Shown here in pieces: positions 1-25,200 of a stretch of 64,000 nt of DNA. The notes under the pieces were generated by a model, which worked only from the letters and a program-made list of their open reading frames with translations, was not told the DNA's origin and ran no database searches. Source of the DNA: Ascaris suum. Taxonomy: Eukaryota > Nematoda > Chromadorea > Rhabditida > Ascarididae. Position numbers and translations under genes: made by a program. The stretch is taken from the NCBI GenBank assembly GCA_013433145.1, contig CM024186.1, positions 3,166,001 through 3,230,000 on the forward strand. Reading direction: 5' to 3'. Within the stretch, counting starts at the first letter, position 1; each line of letters opens with the position of its first letter.

Positions 1-2084
1 GATGATAAAAATATGCAAAAAAACCTAGGAATTTGTGGAGAGGTTATGTTCATAAGAATTTTTGAAGATATATTACAAGAATGGAAAAAACCTTTCAATA
101 AAAAAGTGAAGATAGTGCTTTGATCTATCTTAACTATGGGCCATAATGGATGTATGCGAAGATGTCTCCTATTCTATCTTAGTGAAGATAATGAATATAT
201 TATGTGGCATTAGCAGATAACTGCAATGAAATTAATATGAAGGAATAAGAACGAATGGATGTTTACGTAATATATTGCAGTTACCCTGATACGACATCGT
301 AATTTCGATTCATCTTTGAATTTTTGAAGGAATCTGTTAATTTAGGAGATATGTCGTGTATGAAAAAATTAGATGGTTACATTAAGCATGTATCTGTTAT
401 TTCGGGTCCTGCTAGAAGTTGCGAAGTTTAAGACTCAAAAGCTCGTTTCATATTCTTTTCAATTGTGCAGCTCGATGACAAGTTCGAGATCTAGTACACG
501 TTCAGCAATCATCTTATAATGCATACCCTCTTTGGCAATATTTCTATTCGAGGGGAAAGTAGTTTAAGTCGACGAGTTAAGTGCATAAAGTTGATTGGAT
601 TATTCGGAGAAATAAGCTTGAAAAAAACAACTGGAAGGATGATAAAGAAATGTGAACGATGAGTGCAAGCACGCTTGCATAAATAAGATGTGAGAATCGA
701 TTTTTACTTATATATTTCTGCCTAGTGTCTTTGAATCAATGTTTCTGTATCATCAATTTCTTCATTTATTATCACTAAATATTATCATTAAATAATGACA
801 AACAATAATATTTGATAAATTGATAAGAATAGGTAACACTTCTTTGAGTAAGTGCATGATATGGATGGTATTTCTTGTTTAAGTGTATCATATATTGCTT
901 TCCTTATCAACTGATCTTAGTTATTTGTTTTCATTCCCCTCTGAATTATCGCTATCAGTATGCCATTCGACCCTTTCATATAATTCATATCAAACATGTA
1001 ATACATCAATACAACACATGAAAGAGGGTTGATACTAGGCTTTTTTTAAAATGTCCAGTAGTGAATCTTGATCAGTAATGCTTAACTTTTTAGTTATACC
1101 ACAAAAACCTCTATCTTAGACAATGCATTGAAAAATGCGCTCCTTTGTGAATATGAACGGATGAAAAGATGATATCAGTCACATTTGATTCCATGATCGG
1201 CATGTACCTACTGAATGAAATCTTTCCCCTTCCCGATCCTTCTCTCCTCTATTTTCCCACCGCTCATACGACAAGCAGTTTTCGACTTCCTTCTCTATTG
1301 CACGACCTCTCTGTCACTTACCTTTTTTATCCGACATAACTTTTTTTAATGATCACAATAAAGCTCTCCAAATAGAATGACCGCAGTATCTGCGTGATAA
1401 TGTTCATTCGATATTATCTGTTCCAGTACCCTTCTAATTCGATTCAGTGTACTGATTTCGATTCGACGCTTTGATAACGATAACCACTCAGTACGGAAGC
1501 TCATGAGATTTTGTCTATTTTTAGCCTTCCTATGTGCCACCCTATATATCGGTCACCGTTCGATTTCGATAACCACTACTCAAAGATCATTATTTGATGT
1601 TGATAACTCTCTAGCTCAATGTGGCAATTCATCTATATACTTCTATTAAATACTTTCCTGATTATATAGGGTTATAGAAAAGTTAAGCAAACGGTAATGG
1701 TCATCAATGAATGCATGCGACTTTGGGTGAATATAGAATTTTCTGGTAGTTACTCAGGTGTTGGTTGCGTCATTCACCTGCAGTGCGTTATATTTTGTGC
1801 GCTTATTCTGTATTAGGAGAGTAATTCGTTCAGTGCAATGCCTTCAACGTCAGATCCGAACATAGTCAATTCCAAGAAGAGGGGAGGGAAAGAGGGAAGA
1901 GGCCAGCTCTATACGAATGCTCGGATAAAGTATAGAAGAAACTCTGGCACAAAATAGTTGAAATCCTCAGGCCGTTTGCTTCATTTTTAGCGCTGAATTC
2001 AGAGTTAAAGACTTATCCCTCAGCTTTACTAATGAAGAGGAAGCTTTGGGAAGGGTAAATGGGCAAGCATTTCTCCCTCTTCAG
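1..2084. other. Noncoding stretch with one weak ORF
   Basis: AT-rich DNA with no gene I can defend apart from the weak minus-strand ORF at 1346-1504. A good minus-strand splice donor (AAAAG followed by GTAAGTG) lies near 1318, just after that ORF's stop, and could belong to an unresolved exon. Around 1900-2080 the DNA is slightly more GC-rich and runs into the Cys-rich exon at 2085. Confidence 0.4.
1346..1504 (-). CDS. Weak candidate small ORF, unknown product
   Basis: From an ATG this reads 52 residues to a TAA, beginning MSFRTEWLSLSKRRIEIS and ending in ILFGELYCDH. The composition (E, D, T, R) is less junk-like than most chance ORFs in this AT-rich DNA. The open frame extends 16 codons upstream of the ATG before meeting a TGA. 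I recognise no family. There is no AATAAA just after the stop. ORFs of this length are expected by chance here, so it is only a possibility. It lies downstream of the zinc-finger gene on the same strand but has no visible link to it. Confidence 0.18.
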   Translation of the reverse strand: MSFRTEWLSLSKRRIEISTLNRIRRVLEQIISNEHYHADTAVILFGELYCDH

Positions 2085-2233
2085 GTCACGAGTTTTGCCT
2101 CAACGCAATGAAGCTATGCACATCGGAGCATTGTAGAGGTCGGATTTGCCTAGCAGAAGCTGCGTGCCGAATGATGCAAAATACTTTACAACAACGTTGT
2201 GATGGATCACCAACCGGCGAACAATTCTCGTAG
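2085..2233 (+). CDS. Candidate exon of a GDNF-receptor/GAS1-like Cys-rich protein
   Basis: A pyrimidine-rich acceptor (CTCCCTCTTCAG) ends at 2084. Reading in phase (first two bases complete a codon) gives 48 residues starting HEFCLNAMKLCTSEHC and ending at TAG 2231-2233. Cysteines fall as C-x6-C-x4-C-x10-C, with an extra Cys inside the x10 stretch and one more 10 residues later. GFR-alpha and GAS1 repeats use C-x6-C-x5-C-x10-C, so the family guess rests on spacing, not on a search. Such proteins are secreted or GPI-anchored co-receptors; nematodes have GAS1/GFR homologues. The exon may end at the stop or at a donor just before it (CTC then GTAGAA, exon end 2230). I could not find the preceding exon, which must end in phase 1. 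No poly(A) signal is evident nearby, which favours the internal-exon reading. Confidence 0.42.
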
Positions 2234-2469
2234 AAAGGGCGTACAGGACAGGAAGACCGATTGATCTTGCTTTGTGATCTGAAGCTGGTAGGAGGATGCC
2301 CTATCACCTTCAACTCCTCCTATAAGCTGATCTTTGCAAAAGAGATCTTCTTTGCCTAGAGTACATTAACTCGTTTTTCAAACAATCAAACTAACATTCA
2401 CATGGCTGCCGATAACATCTACGGAACCCCTACCACCCTTAATCAGTACAAGTCAGGAGAGTGAACAGA

Positions 2470-2487
2470 GGGGGGGGGGGGGGGGGG
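2470..2487. repeat. Poly-G run of 18
   Basis: Eighteen consecutive G residues followed by GAGAGAAA. Homopolymers this long are prone to length error in sequencing and can form G-quadruplex-type structures. Confidence 0.95.
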
Positions 2488-2891
2488 AGAGAAATTGAGC
2501 AAACAATCAATAACTTAGATAGGTATAAACAGGTATAAATGATGAGCACAAGACTTCTGTTGGAATAATCCAGAAAAATCATTTACAAAGCGTTAACTTT
2601 CATATATTTTAGCTATCGAAGACAAATCATTCGACTCTAATTTCAATTTCGCTATTAGCATTCTCGACTTAACAAAAACGTCATATACTTCTCGATTAAT
2701 AGTCTCAAAATCAATAATCTCTAAATTAGTAATGAAAATTATTCACTCGAGAAAATTTTGAACAAAAAAAATTTTTTTTAAAATTAAATTGGACTTCATT
2801 AAATGAAAAATTTTGTGAGAATGCGTTTACGATCATAAGAATTACCGAATATCTTAAATGAGCAAAAAGCTTTCCGAACAAATATTTCTCA

Positions 2892-3045
<154 letters not shown>

Positions 3046-5433
3046 TTACTTATTAAATTTCATCGATGAAATAAACGTTATTTTTTTTTATTATTGTTAA
3101 GTTATTGAATGAAATAAATGGGATAACAAGACGTTAAAATGGCAACAACAAAAGGCAACATGGTGCAAAAAAATATTACTTCATAAAAACATTTTCACTA
3201 TGCTAATTTTACAGAAAAAAAGCAAACAACAACTATTGTATCGTTTAAAAAAAATTGACTATTGACACATTGTGTCGAAATTGATGACACCTATTCACCA
3301 TCATATTTTATTAAATATTTTTCATGAAGGTAACTAAACTGCCCACCCCCTAACCCACTTCCTTCCCCCATTCTATAAATTTCACCGCTTTCGAAAAAAT
3401 GCCATATTCTAGAGAGGAGCATATTTTCATCATATCTATTATATAGACATTGCTCACTTTATGTCTTGTATCGATTTAGCTAACAGTTTAATTTATGAGG
3501 CGGAATGTTTCAAGAGGTAATCGTAGAATTCTTTTTTTTTTACTTCCTTAATTTTTTAATAAGCATAAATTTCAGGGAAAAATACGTTGGCATAATATGC
3601 CGAATCGAATAAATTTCAACGCTAATAAAATGAGAGCAAAAAAAAAAAAAATACAATAAGGCAATGAGAATATGGAGCTTCATATGCATATTAAGAGCAC
3701 ATCAATATTTGAAAATAATCAACGTAACATTTCACTGATAAAATGAACATCATCGAGGTATTCATATAGTTTCATATCGAGATTGTCATGGATTTTTTTT
3801 TTTAAATATTAGCAAATATAAACGACCTTTTTTTCCTATTGAAAAATTTTGCAATTTTATTAAACTTATCAATTAATCAAAAAAGTGATTTTAAAAATCG
3901 TGGAAAATTTTCAATTCGTCTATCTAAGCGGGTAGAATCCATAAACGATCTCTAAGAAATCGCCAAAAATAAATCATTAAAATAAAAGCCACTAATATTT
4001 AAAAGGCACTCAATTAATTCTGGCCGAATTGCATATATTCAATGCAATAAGAAACGAAGGCAATGAAGCCTAAAGTAATCGGTGTACAACTGTACAATTA
4101 TGGCACAAAGGAATTGATACATCGCTTACGAGGATTGCTTTAAATATTTCGAATAAGCGAAGAAATATAAAAAGAAAGAAAACGGCAAATAATCAGACTC
4201 TAAAATTGCCTTTTGGGAAGGGCACAAAGGAGAAGAGAGCGATGAGGAAGTAAAGGTGAAATGAATGCGAATTATGAGTGTGAGAAAATGAGTCATAAAA
4301 TTTTGCTAGAACTTCTTGTAATCGTTGTCTGATCGATGCACTCAATTGGCATAAAAAGAGGTAAAAAAAAGCACTTCTTAAAAACGAATCGTAAATATGC
4401 ATATGACCGGATTGTTTAGTTAGAGTCTAAAACGACGAGCAGTTATTTCGACCTCTCCTTATTCGGTTTTACAACTATGGAAATACCGGAAGGCGGAAAA
4501 GGATCCATCAATTTTCGCCTCATCTCCTTATCTCTCTTGGCCGAGTTATTGGGTAATTTCGATCGGAATGCAACCACTACTAGAAGATATAAACAAAGGT
4601 GAGAGTAAATTAAACGACAATAAAAATACTATTTAGCATTAATAACTAAGCAGATCATGAAGTGTAACCAAACGCTTACCAAGTAAAGAAATCTATCCGT
4701 TAGTCTTGCTTAAACAAAATGCAATTGATAACCCCTTAGCTATGTTAGTAATGGTGTTTTCAAGGAATAAGCAGGTGACACGCATTAGTTTTATTGGAAG
4801 GTACTAGTAAGCTTCCCTCCCCCTACCAGGTACTAAAAAGGATGGAATGTACTACCCTCAAGTAACACGCAAATATGAATACTTCAAGTATGTTAATATG
4901 TAGATTTGAACAAGAGTTATTGCATTTCCTTTCAAGTAACAATTTATGATCGCGTTTGGTATTGGCAACTGAGAACCAAGCTTATAGATCCATTATAAAT
5001 TTTGAATATAACAGACAGTAAAAACACAAATAAACAACACAAACAGATATCTCAGTTATGACCATCCGAGCACTAAAATACATTTGAACGTGCCGATCGA
5101 CATATACACGCGTCAGAATTAGAATCCTGAAGGTTGACTATCTCGAAGAGCCAAAGCTTACCTCTATTCAGTGCATAAATTCCTCTATGTCAATATTTCA
5201 TACCAATGATTTTGCTTTGATGGAAATTTATATTGAATTGGAGTTATACAACCTTGATAAAGCAGGAGAATTATATTGATAGTTTTTTTAGCACTTGATA
5301 CAGTGTTCGAGTACACAAACTAATCATCAGGTATTAATTAATTTCTTGCTCGGGTCATCAAGGTACCTATATACAACGACAAGACTAAACGTAAATAGCT
5401 AGTTTGGTGTAGCACCTAGAGTTGGGTTTAATG

Positions 5434-17976
<12,543 letters not shown>

Positions 17977-17996
17977 CACGTATGCAAATGAATATC
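17977..17996 (-). other. Candidate 5' UTR start / spliced-leader acceptor, zinc-finger gene
   Basis: CAACAATAG ends just upstream of 17996, leaving a 20 nt leader before the ATG. The polypyrimidine tract is weak, so this could be a trans-splice site, a cis acceptor from an unseen 5' exon, or neither. Confidence 0.35.
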
Positions 17997-18689
17997 CTAT
18001 TGTTGTTTGAGATTACTCGGAATCGACAGAGAAAATGCTTATTTCGACAAGAGTTAGAGTTATTGAGAGAAGAGAAGAGGTGATTGTGATGAGTGCAGAG
18101 AAGATCAATCGAAATTGAGCATCAGTTTACGAGTGTTGAAGAGGTGTCAACAGCAAGCCACTGAGGAGGTTCTGCAATCATGCAAATTGACATTTTAATA
18201 TGAATATAGGTGTATATTTTCCGATTGCAAGAAACATATATTTCGAAGGTAATACGATAAGAAGAGTTGCGGCAAACAAAAGAAACATTCAATGTGTGGT
18301 TACCTGTAAAGATGAGCATGTATTTATTGCAGTATACTACAGTTATTTCACCATAATAAATGTGGATTATTTGAATAGATTCTAGAAAATATAAGAAGAG
18401 TTCTATTCACTATAATGAGCATAGGGTCCAGTAATGAGTCGGATCTAGCGCAAAAGTATAACATGTCAACCCCCATAAACGTACAGGTATACATATCGAC
18501 AGTCACTTAAACAACAATATTCGCGTTATAAGAAAACGTCTATTACAATAGAGGTGTTTATATGCGTACGCGTGTATATACGTTAATGTGTGAATGTGTG
18601 TAATTTTCTCACGGTGTTGTTGAAGAAGAAAAAGAAACATTTCGTGTAATTTGTTGTGTAATAAACTACGTAATCAATGTTGGCACGCG

Positions 18690-18718
18690 TTGTGTGTGTG
18701 TGTGTGTATGTGTGTGTT
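18690..18718. repeat. (TG)n tract
   Basis: Short TG microsatellite with one A interruption. Confidence 0.9.
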
Positions 18719-21700
18719 CGATCATCCCTTGATCCCTTCTCAAAAAAATCACAAATATCATCAAATAACAAGACATCTTTCATTAGCAAATAATTAACCT
18801 ATATTCTATGATGGATTAAAAGGAATAAATACTTCATGCATTCCTTATATGCAAATAAAATTCAGCATTATGGAATTTCATTTTCAACTTTGAAAGTCGC
18901 TTTTTTTTAATTTTTGGATTTAAAACTTCTTATTGGTTTTTTAATGAGCATTGCATTCATCAAAAGATCGGTGATAATTTGAATCTCTAATATAGCGATG
19001 TGTATTTTTGCAACAAAAATAATGAGTGGAGGATAAAATTTGCATACGATTTCCTCTACTCACTTATCACCTCTAATACTACAATAGAAAAATATGAAAG
19101 AGAAAAACTCCTATAGGCACATAGTGATTGCTCTACAAATGAAACACAAATTGCTCCAATATAACGCTCCTAAATAAGAGGCAAATATATCGTTCGATGT
19201 TCGATTTCAACCTTGACATGGTCCTAACAAAATAAGGTGACCTCATTCATAAATCTCTCTTAAATTATTACTTTCCTTAAACTTTTTTTCTGCCTTTTTA
19301 TCGTTTATATCAAGCTCTTTGAAATTTTCGAATATAATAACAACTTAAGGCTATTCCCATCTTCATTTGTTTTGAATAATTTATCCAATAACTAGCGCTA
19401 ATTCTTCGGTTACCTTAGCATACATTTTGTGCACAATGGTGATTGCCAGATTATGGTATGCGCAGTAACATCTCTATCAGGGTAGTAGGTCATAGTGACT
19501 TTAATGCAGCTTATAGCATTTCGTTATCACAGTCAAATCCGTGTTTCCCCACTTATCAAAACTCATCAAAATTGTCAACAAGATGGCAAGAAATTATAAT
19601 AACAGTAGAAAATTAAATAACTCCATTCCCACGTTAATGAATTTGCAATCACGTTGCGCAGTAAAACGATCAGTGCTATATTTGAATCGGAAATCAACAA
19701 AAGCGAAAATGTCGACGGAGTACGCAATTCAAAACGACGACAACTTGCCACCGGCAAACACCAAATCGGCGCATTATTTGACTTCACTCGTTAGTGGCCG
19801 CTCTCTCTCTCTCCCTCTCTCCCTGACGGCCGGTTGAAAACCTGTGGCATTTTTCCATACTGCTTCGTCGTCGAGTTTTCCAACTTCTTGCATCTTCTAA
19901 TGTCTCGTATCTTTAACGTTTTCTTCACTATTCGTTGCCTTCAAACGAACACAATCTCAGCAAAGCAATGTGCAAGTGAGTCGTTACGATGGTAGTTACA
20001 ATTGCCATCACATTTTTCATTTGTATCGCTCTTTAGTGTCTACGCTGTCCAAACTGAACGAGTGGCCAACCGACTGGTGATCGTACCTTTTCTTTTGCTG
20101 TTTCGTGTTGATCCTTTATTTCTTTCAAAGCCTCACCCGTGACAGCCGATGGTCCATCTGCACTGCGCCATATATCTATGACGCCTCTTTAGTCAGCGAG
20201 CTTCACCAACAAGAACGGTACCCACTCAGCACTATGGTAGCAATAACTATGAGCAATCGACATACGTCTTGAAGAGTTGACAACCGAACGCCATCAATGT
20301 TTTTGAGTGCACACGCAAACGAACTCCAGTCACTGATAAAACCTTATGATACTAGACAATAAATCAATGTGTCCTAACGCGATCGCTTCAGGACGTTGGT
20401 ATGCTTGCTCGAATTGACATAATCGGAAACGGAAAAGAGTTTTTCTTTCTTTCTTAGCGCTAATTCGTCGTTCATCTATTGCTGACTTTCTATTATTTTT
20501 CGTTTCTATCAGTGATTATTCGTTAGCATACGGTAGTATGATGGAATGTACATCAGTGATGTGTATTTCATCTAGAAGTCGAGAAAGAACGATGAAAATG
20601 AAAAAGTGGAATTTCTTACTCTTCTATGGAAACCAATGTTCAACTAAGAGAGAAGAAATATTTAATTTCAAAAGAGATATTGCACATGAAAACTTTATTA
20701 ATAAAGATCGCATTTTCGTCGAATGAAACACTTAAAACACCGTAAATTGCCGAAATCTTTGAAATAAACCTTATGAGAGAGTAAAAAAAGGTTCATTTAG
20801 AAATGAGAATATGTGAATTGCAATGATCACTCCATAGAATACTAATAGCAAAAGTATGAATTATGCAACATTGCAAAAAAAACTTTATCATTTCTTAAAG
20901 GGAATTTTCCCTTATTTATTGGGAAGGTAAGTATTTAAAAAATTCTCGTTGAAGTAATTTCCGTTAAAGAGAACTTAAACTACTGAAGCGTTATAAAAAG
21001 CCAAGAGCAAAGGAAACAACTTTTAAAATTCGTTTCAACTCTTCATTGAGACAATGATTAAACAGATATTTCCGTTTTTAAGCCAACACCCTTCCCATCC
21101 GAATAATTTCTTATTCTTGACTGCAAGGGATAAAATTCGAGTTCACCCGCATTCCCAGACTAGAGTTTTAAGCACATCCTTTGTGGCATGACATACGCAT
21201 ATTTTCTTTTATGTGAATATTTAATATTCCACGATTTTTCTTTAACCATTAAGAAGCAGTGTGACAAACATGCTAAAGCTGTAATCACTATTACTGTAGA
21301 AGAGCTGAAGCCGGATTCAGCAGCAGAGATTTGAAGTCCGGAGTCAATAGGCGATAAGCATATGTGCAAAGGAAGCTATAAGAAGCATTGATGGCGTAAA
21401 GCACGTGATATGCCTTATGAAAGAGTGCAAAGCGACGCATAGTAAAGAGAGGAGGATTGAATTTCAATGGGACGTAAAGGGGGCGTTGCATTCTAGACGA
21501 AGACATTAGGCAAGACCTCAAATGCAATATGTAAAGCACAAAGTCAATAAAAACGATAGTTTTGTGAAGCAAGTTCTATGCTTATATATACATCGCGTCT
21601 TGTACACTCAATTATTTGAATACAAAGGAAGATACAGAAAGAAGTCAACTTCAACTAGCTATACAATTACTTCAATGCTCATATAGTGGGTCAAGAAGTA

Positions 21701-22556
21701 TAAAATCAAGGAAACGCTCCTCATAAAGTGATAAACCCTTCTTAATTTGCTAAAGTGAGCACTACAGAAGCAGTTTTCATTCCAAGAATTTTTAACTTTA
21801 TTGTTCGATTATATTATTTTCCTTCGAGTATACTCCTTCGGCTACAAATTTCGTAAAAATTTTCCACTGTGTAAAATTATTCAAGTCAATGCATTGTGAA
21901 ATTTAATTATTCTCGAGAAAAGAATTATACTAGAAATTTATGAAAAGAGCTATATTACATTATTCATCAAATGCAAAAAAGTCTTCTATACATTTCCATA
22001 TTCCCTTTGAATTTCTTTATCAAAATCTTTATTGAAAAGGATAATTAAATTTATGCAGAAAAAAAATGCATTATATTTATTGCAAGAGTGGTTTGTTTGT
22101 TAAAAAAAAAAAAAAATTAAAAGAAAGCGAGAGAAGTTGAAAACTTTTCAAGAGTTTTTCTGATCAATGTCTCATTAATTAATTCCAAAAAAAAGAAAAT
22201 ATGAGTTTATTTTCGAAGAGAATAAATGCTTATATTGGCAAAAAATTACATTAGTGGGGAAGACACAAGAGAAAATATTTTGAGATATAGATGTTGCGCA
22301 TTTGAAGAACCGGTAGACGAAAAATTACCTGTTTCCGTTGCATCAGACAAATTTTTCAAAAAAAGACGCCGAGATTCAATTGTAAAAAAACCGATGATCG
22401 ACAAAAAAAAAACCGTTTCGCTTAACGTAATAATGATTTTACAACTCATATGTAGAACGCATTCATAATTTCACAATCGTGAAAATGTTTGCGACGCAGC
22501 CATATAGACTATTCTTCAATATCCATATATTTTTTGAGAGTAAGCATCTTCTCTTA

Positions 22557-22808
22557 CTGTTATTACCATTACTGCTAATATTATTACTACTGTTAGCTAT
22601 AATACTAGTATTACTAACAGTAACATCTCTAGTATTATGTTTCCTTTACAAGTAGTATTAGAGCAATCGCCTCAGAACTTATGTGGCTTTTTTTTCTCTT
22701 ACTATTCTATTAATATTATTACAACTTTTATGACTATTACAGTTACTACTACTATTATTGCTAACTATACTTTGATACTATTACTAATGTTGTTGTAATC
22801 ACTATTAA
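22557..22808. repeat. Degenerate ATT/ACT trinucleotide repeat
   Basis: Two blocks (about 22557-22639 and 22700-22808) dominated by ATT, ACT and GCT triplets with many substitutions, an old decayed microsatellite. Confidence 0.6.
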
Positions 22809-24719
22809 ATGCGAGTGAGCTTTTTCCACATCACCGAAAAGAGAACCTACCATAGCAGTTAGGTCGTTTGATTGTCTTCAATATTTACAGGATTCTGTTT
22901 GGAGTTTTAACACAAAAATTCTCCATTGTATATTCGTAAATGTAAACGATGGAATAATTTCCACGTTAAGTTTTTATCACATTTAATAATGTTGAAATCT
23001 AAAAATATAATAGATACAATTTTACGACGATTAGCCTAAGAAAAAGATTAGTCCAAAAAGCGGCATATTTTTCAAGGAAAAGATAAAAATTTATTGAAAT
23101 ATGTTCGCGTTTTTTTTTCTCGTGCACGGATTTGAATCATATCATTGCATTGTGCATATGGCACACCAATGAAAGACGACCGTTATGTTTGAGCTATTTG
23201 CACGCAAGTGAATCCGCCGATTGCAAAGCGAATAGCTAACGCGTTCACTTGAAAAATTTAACTCTCTTGTCATTTCGACAAAAATGCATCGAAATCTGAT
23301 AAATATTTGAATTTAATAATAGCCCAAAAACGCCAACTATTTACAGAATAAAAACAACAGCCAATTTTTTTTAGATCCATTTTTCGTGATCCTCAGAATA
23401 GCCACATTAAGTGGTTTCATATTTTTGTAAACAACTGAATCTTGAACAAAATGTAAGCGCACTTCTCAATTATTTTTCAACGTTTCACTCAACTTTTTTC
23501 AATGCCTTATATTTTATTGGAATTGAATAATATTTCCCTTTGGAAACGTATGAGAATGATTCAAAATGCACCGAGGATTACACCGGTTATCAACTAAACG
23601 ATCGTTTTAGAATGAAATTGCGAAATTTGATAGAAAATATTATTAATTATACCGTCATCATAGTTCCAAAACTATGCAGAATATCTGTAGTAATCACATT
23701 TTAGAGCGCAAGAACAAGGGATTAATTAAGTCATGTCAAAGATCGCCAAAGTATTCACACACGCAACGCGACGTATTCCTCCTGCTGAACCCTCTTCCAC
23801 TGAATGCTTGAAGACAATATCAGCGGTGGGTAACGTCGACAAGTTGTAATGAATCCGAGTTAATAGAACACAACCTTAAATAGTAGGATAGAGAACGAAA
23901 GGTAAATTGATGAATAAACCGCTCTATTTTCTTTCCGATAGCTATTATTTTATTCCATCAAGTTCAAAAGATTATCGACTTAAGTTTCAAATTCCAAAGC
24001 ATAACATATCACTAACAAATCTGCTTCACATTTTTCTCTCAGATATTTCTCAAGCATTTCCAGGAAAAGTCACGACCAAGTGTAGAGCTCGCAATCATAA
24101 TTTCCTCTTACCTGTTTTTAATCACCTACCTTGCTATACCTTCGCAACAATATACAGCATTTTAGTCATATAGCATAGATCGTGAAAAGCACACCTATCC
24201 ATACAATTAGCGATTTCAACTCATGCCAGTTAACTATAATAATGATTGGCCAAGTTGTGGGAATGAACTCATACATCAGGGGTTATGATAATGAATATCT
24301 TTGCCAAAATATATGGTTAATGAAATGAAAGATAGATGTATAACAATAATTTGCAGCATTCGTCCACAAAATGCGCCATAAAAAAAACCAACATAGCGAA
24401 CAGCCAAAACTATATTTATAGCCATCAGACAAAGATTTCCACTTATAAACAATTATTCCTAGCAATAGCATTACGAATTCAACGAATAAGAATAAGCGAA
24501 TATAGCCATGTGAAAATTCAACTCCATAGATAAACGATACGTTGTATATTGTGATATAAAATGATCAATGAATAGCACTATTCATTCAATCAAAAAATTT
24601 TATTGAGAAAAGTTTTCATCTATTTTTTGTCTTTTATGCAAATTTTTCTTCATTATTAAATAACTTTATTTTTGCGCACTTATTTGCATTACTGACAAAT
24701 GCATTTTGCTATTTCATTA

Positions 24720-25200
24720 ATTTAAATACAGAGTTTTCTTTTCATACAAAAAGGCATCAACCTGAGGATGAGTGGAGTGGACAAACAAAACAGAGAGACG
24801 CGATAGGACGTATAGTATGAATGGCCAACGGCTGACCGTTTAGATGGATACTGTGTTAAGCCTAAGCTGGAGATGACCATCGCTTGTGTAGATATGAGCC
24901 GCAACAGAAGAGCGTCGTATATCAAAAGGGGAATGCGACTATGGGTGCTACTTCGCGCGTGCGTGCACCAACGTGAAGGAGGACGCCGCTGCTGTAGCTA
25001 AAACTCTTAGAAATGCTACGCGAAGCGCAACGAAGACCCGCCCAATATGCTTCATTTGCCTCTCGCCTGGATGCACCGACATGTTCGCCCACACTCCCGA
25101 CCCGAGAACGAGAAGCTTGCCAGCTTAGCCAACCTGTAGCACAATGCCACTCACTCATTGTACGATCACCTCACTCACCGATATCGATCGAGTGATATCG
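24720..25200. other. GC-rich island, function unknown
   Basis: The 24930-25160 part is the most CG-rich block between 18 and 33 kb (for example CTTCGCGCGTGCGTGC). Both strands have short open frames there with equally unconvincing peptides, so coding cannot be assigned. A promoter, enhancer or decayed exon is possible. Confidence 0.35.

Larger units (their letters stand above)
17997..24700. other. Gene-poor upstream region of the zinc-finger gene
   Basis: A slightly GC-richer zone at about 19.4-20.5 kb, with CT tracts at 19800-19825, is the best place here for promoter or 5' UTR of the zinc-finger gene. Within it a plus-strand ORF (ATG 19583 to TGA near 19837) has mixed composition but no splice or family support. 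A degenerate ATT/ACT trinucleotide region lies at 22557-22808. A minus-strand exon-like stretch near 18135-18178 (after TGATTGCAG, reading PPQWLAVDTSSTL) does not phase with exon 1. I see no supported gene. Confidence 0.45.

Noticed and set aside
23121..23204. Minus-strand tRNA-like sequence (6 bp acceptor pairing and a TTCAAAT T-loop-like motif)
   Set aside because: The D and anticodon stems do not form, and no T-run terminator follows on the minus strand. Probably chance or a very decayed tRNA relic.
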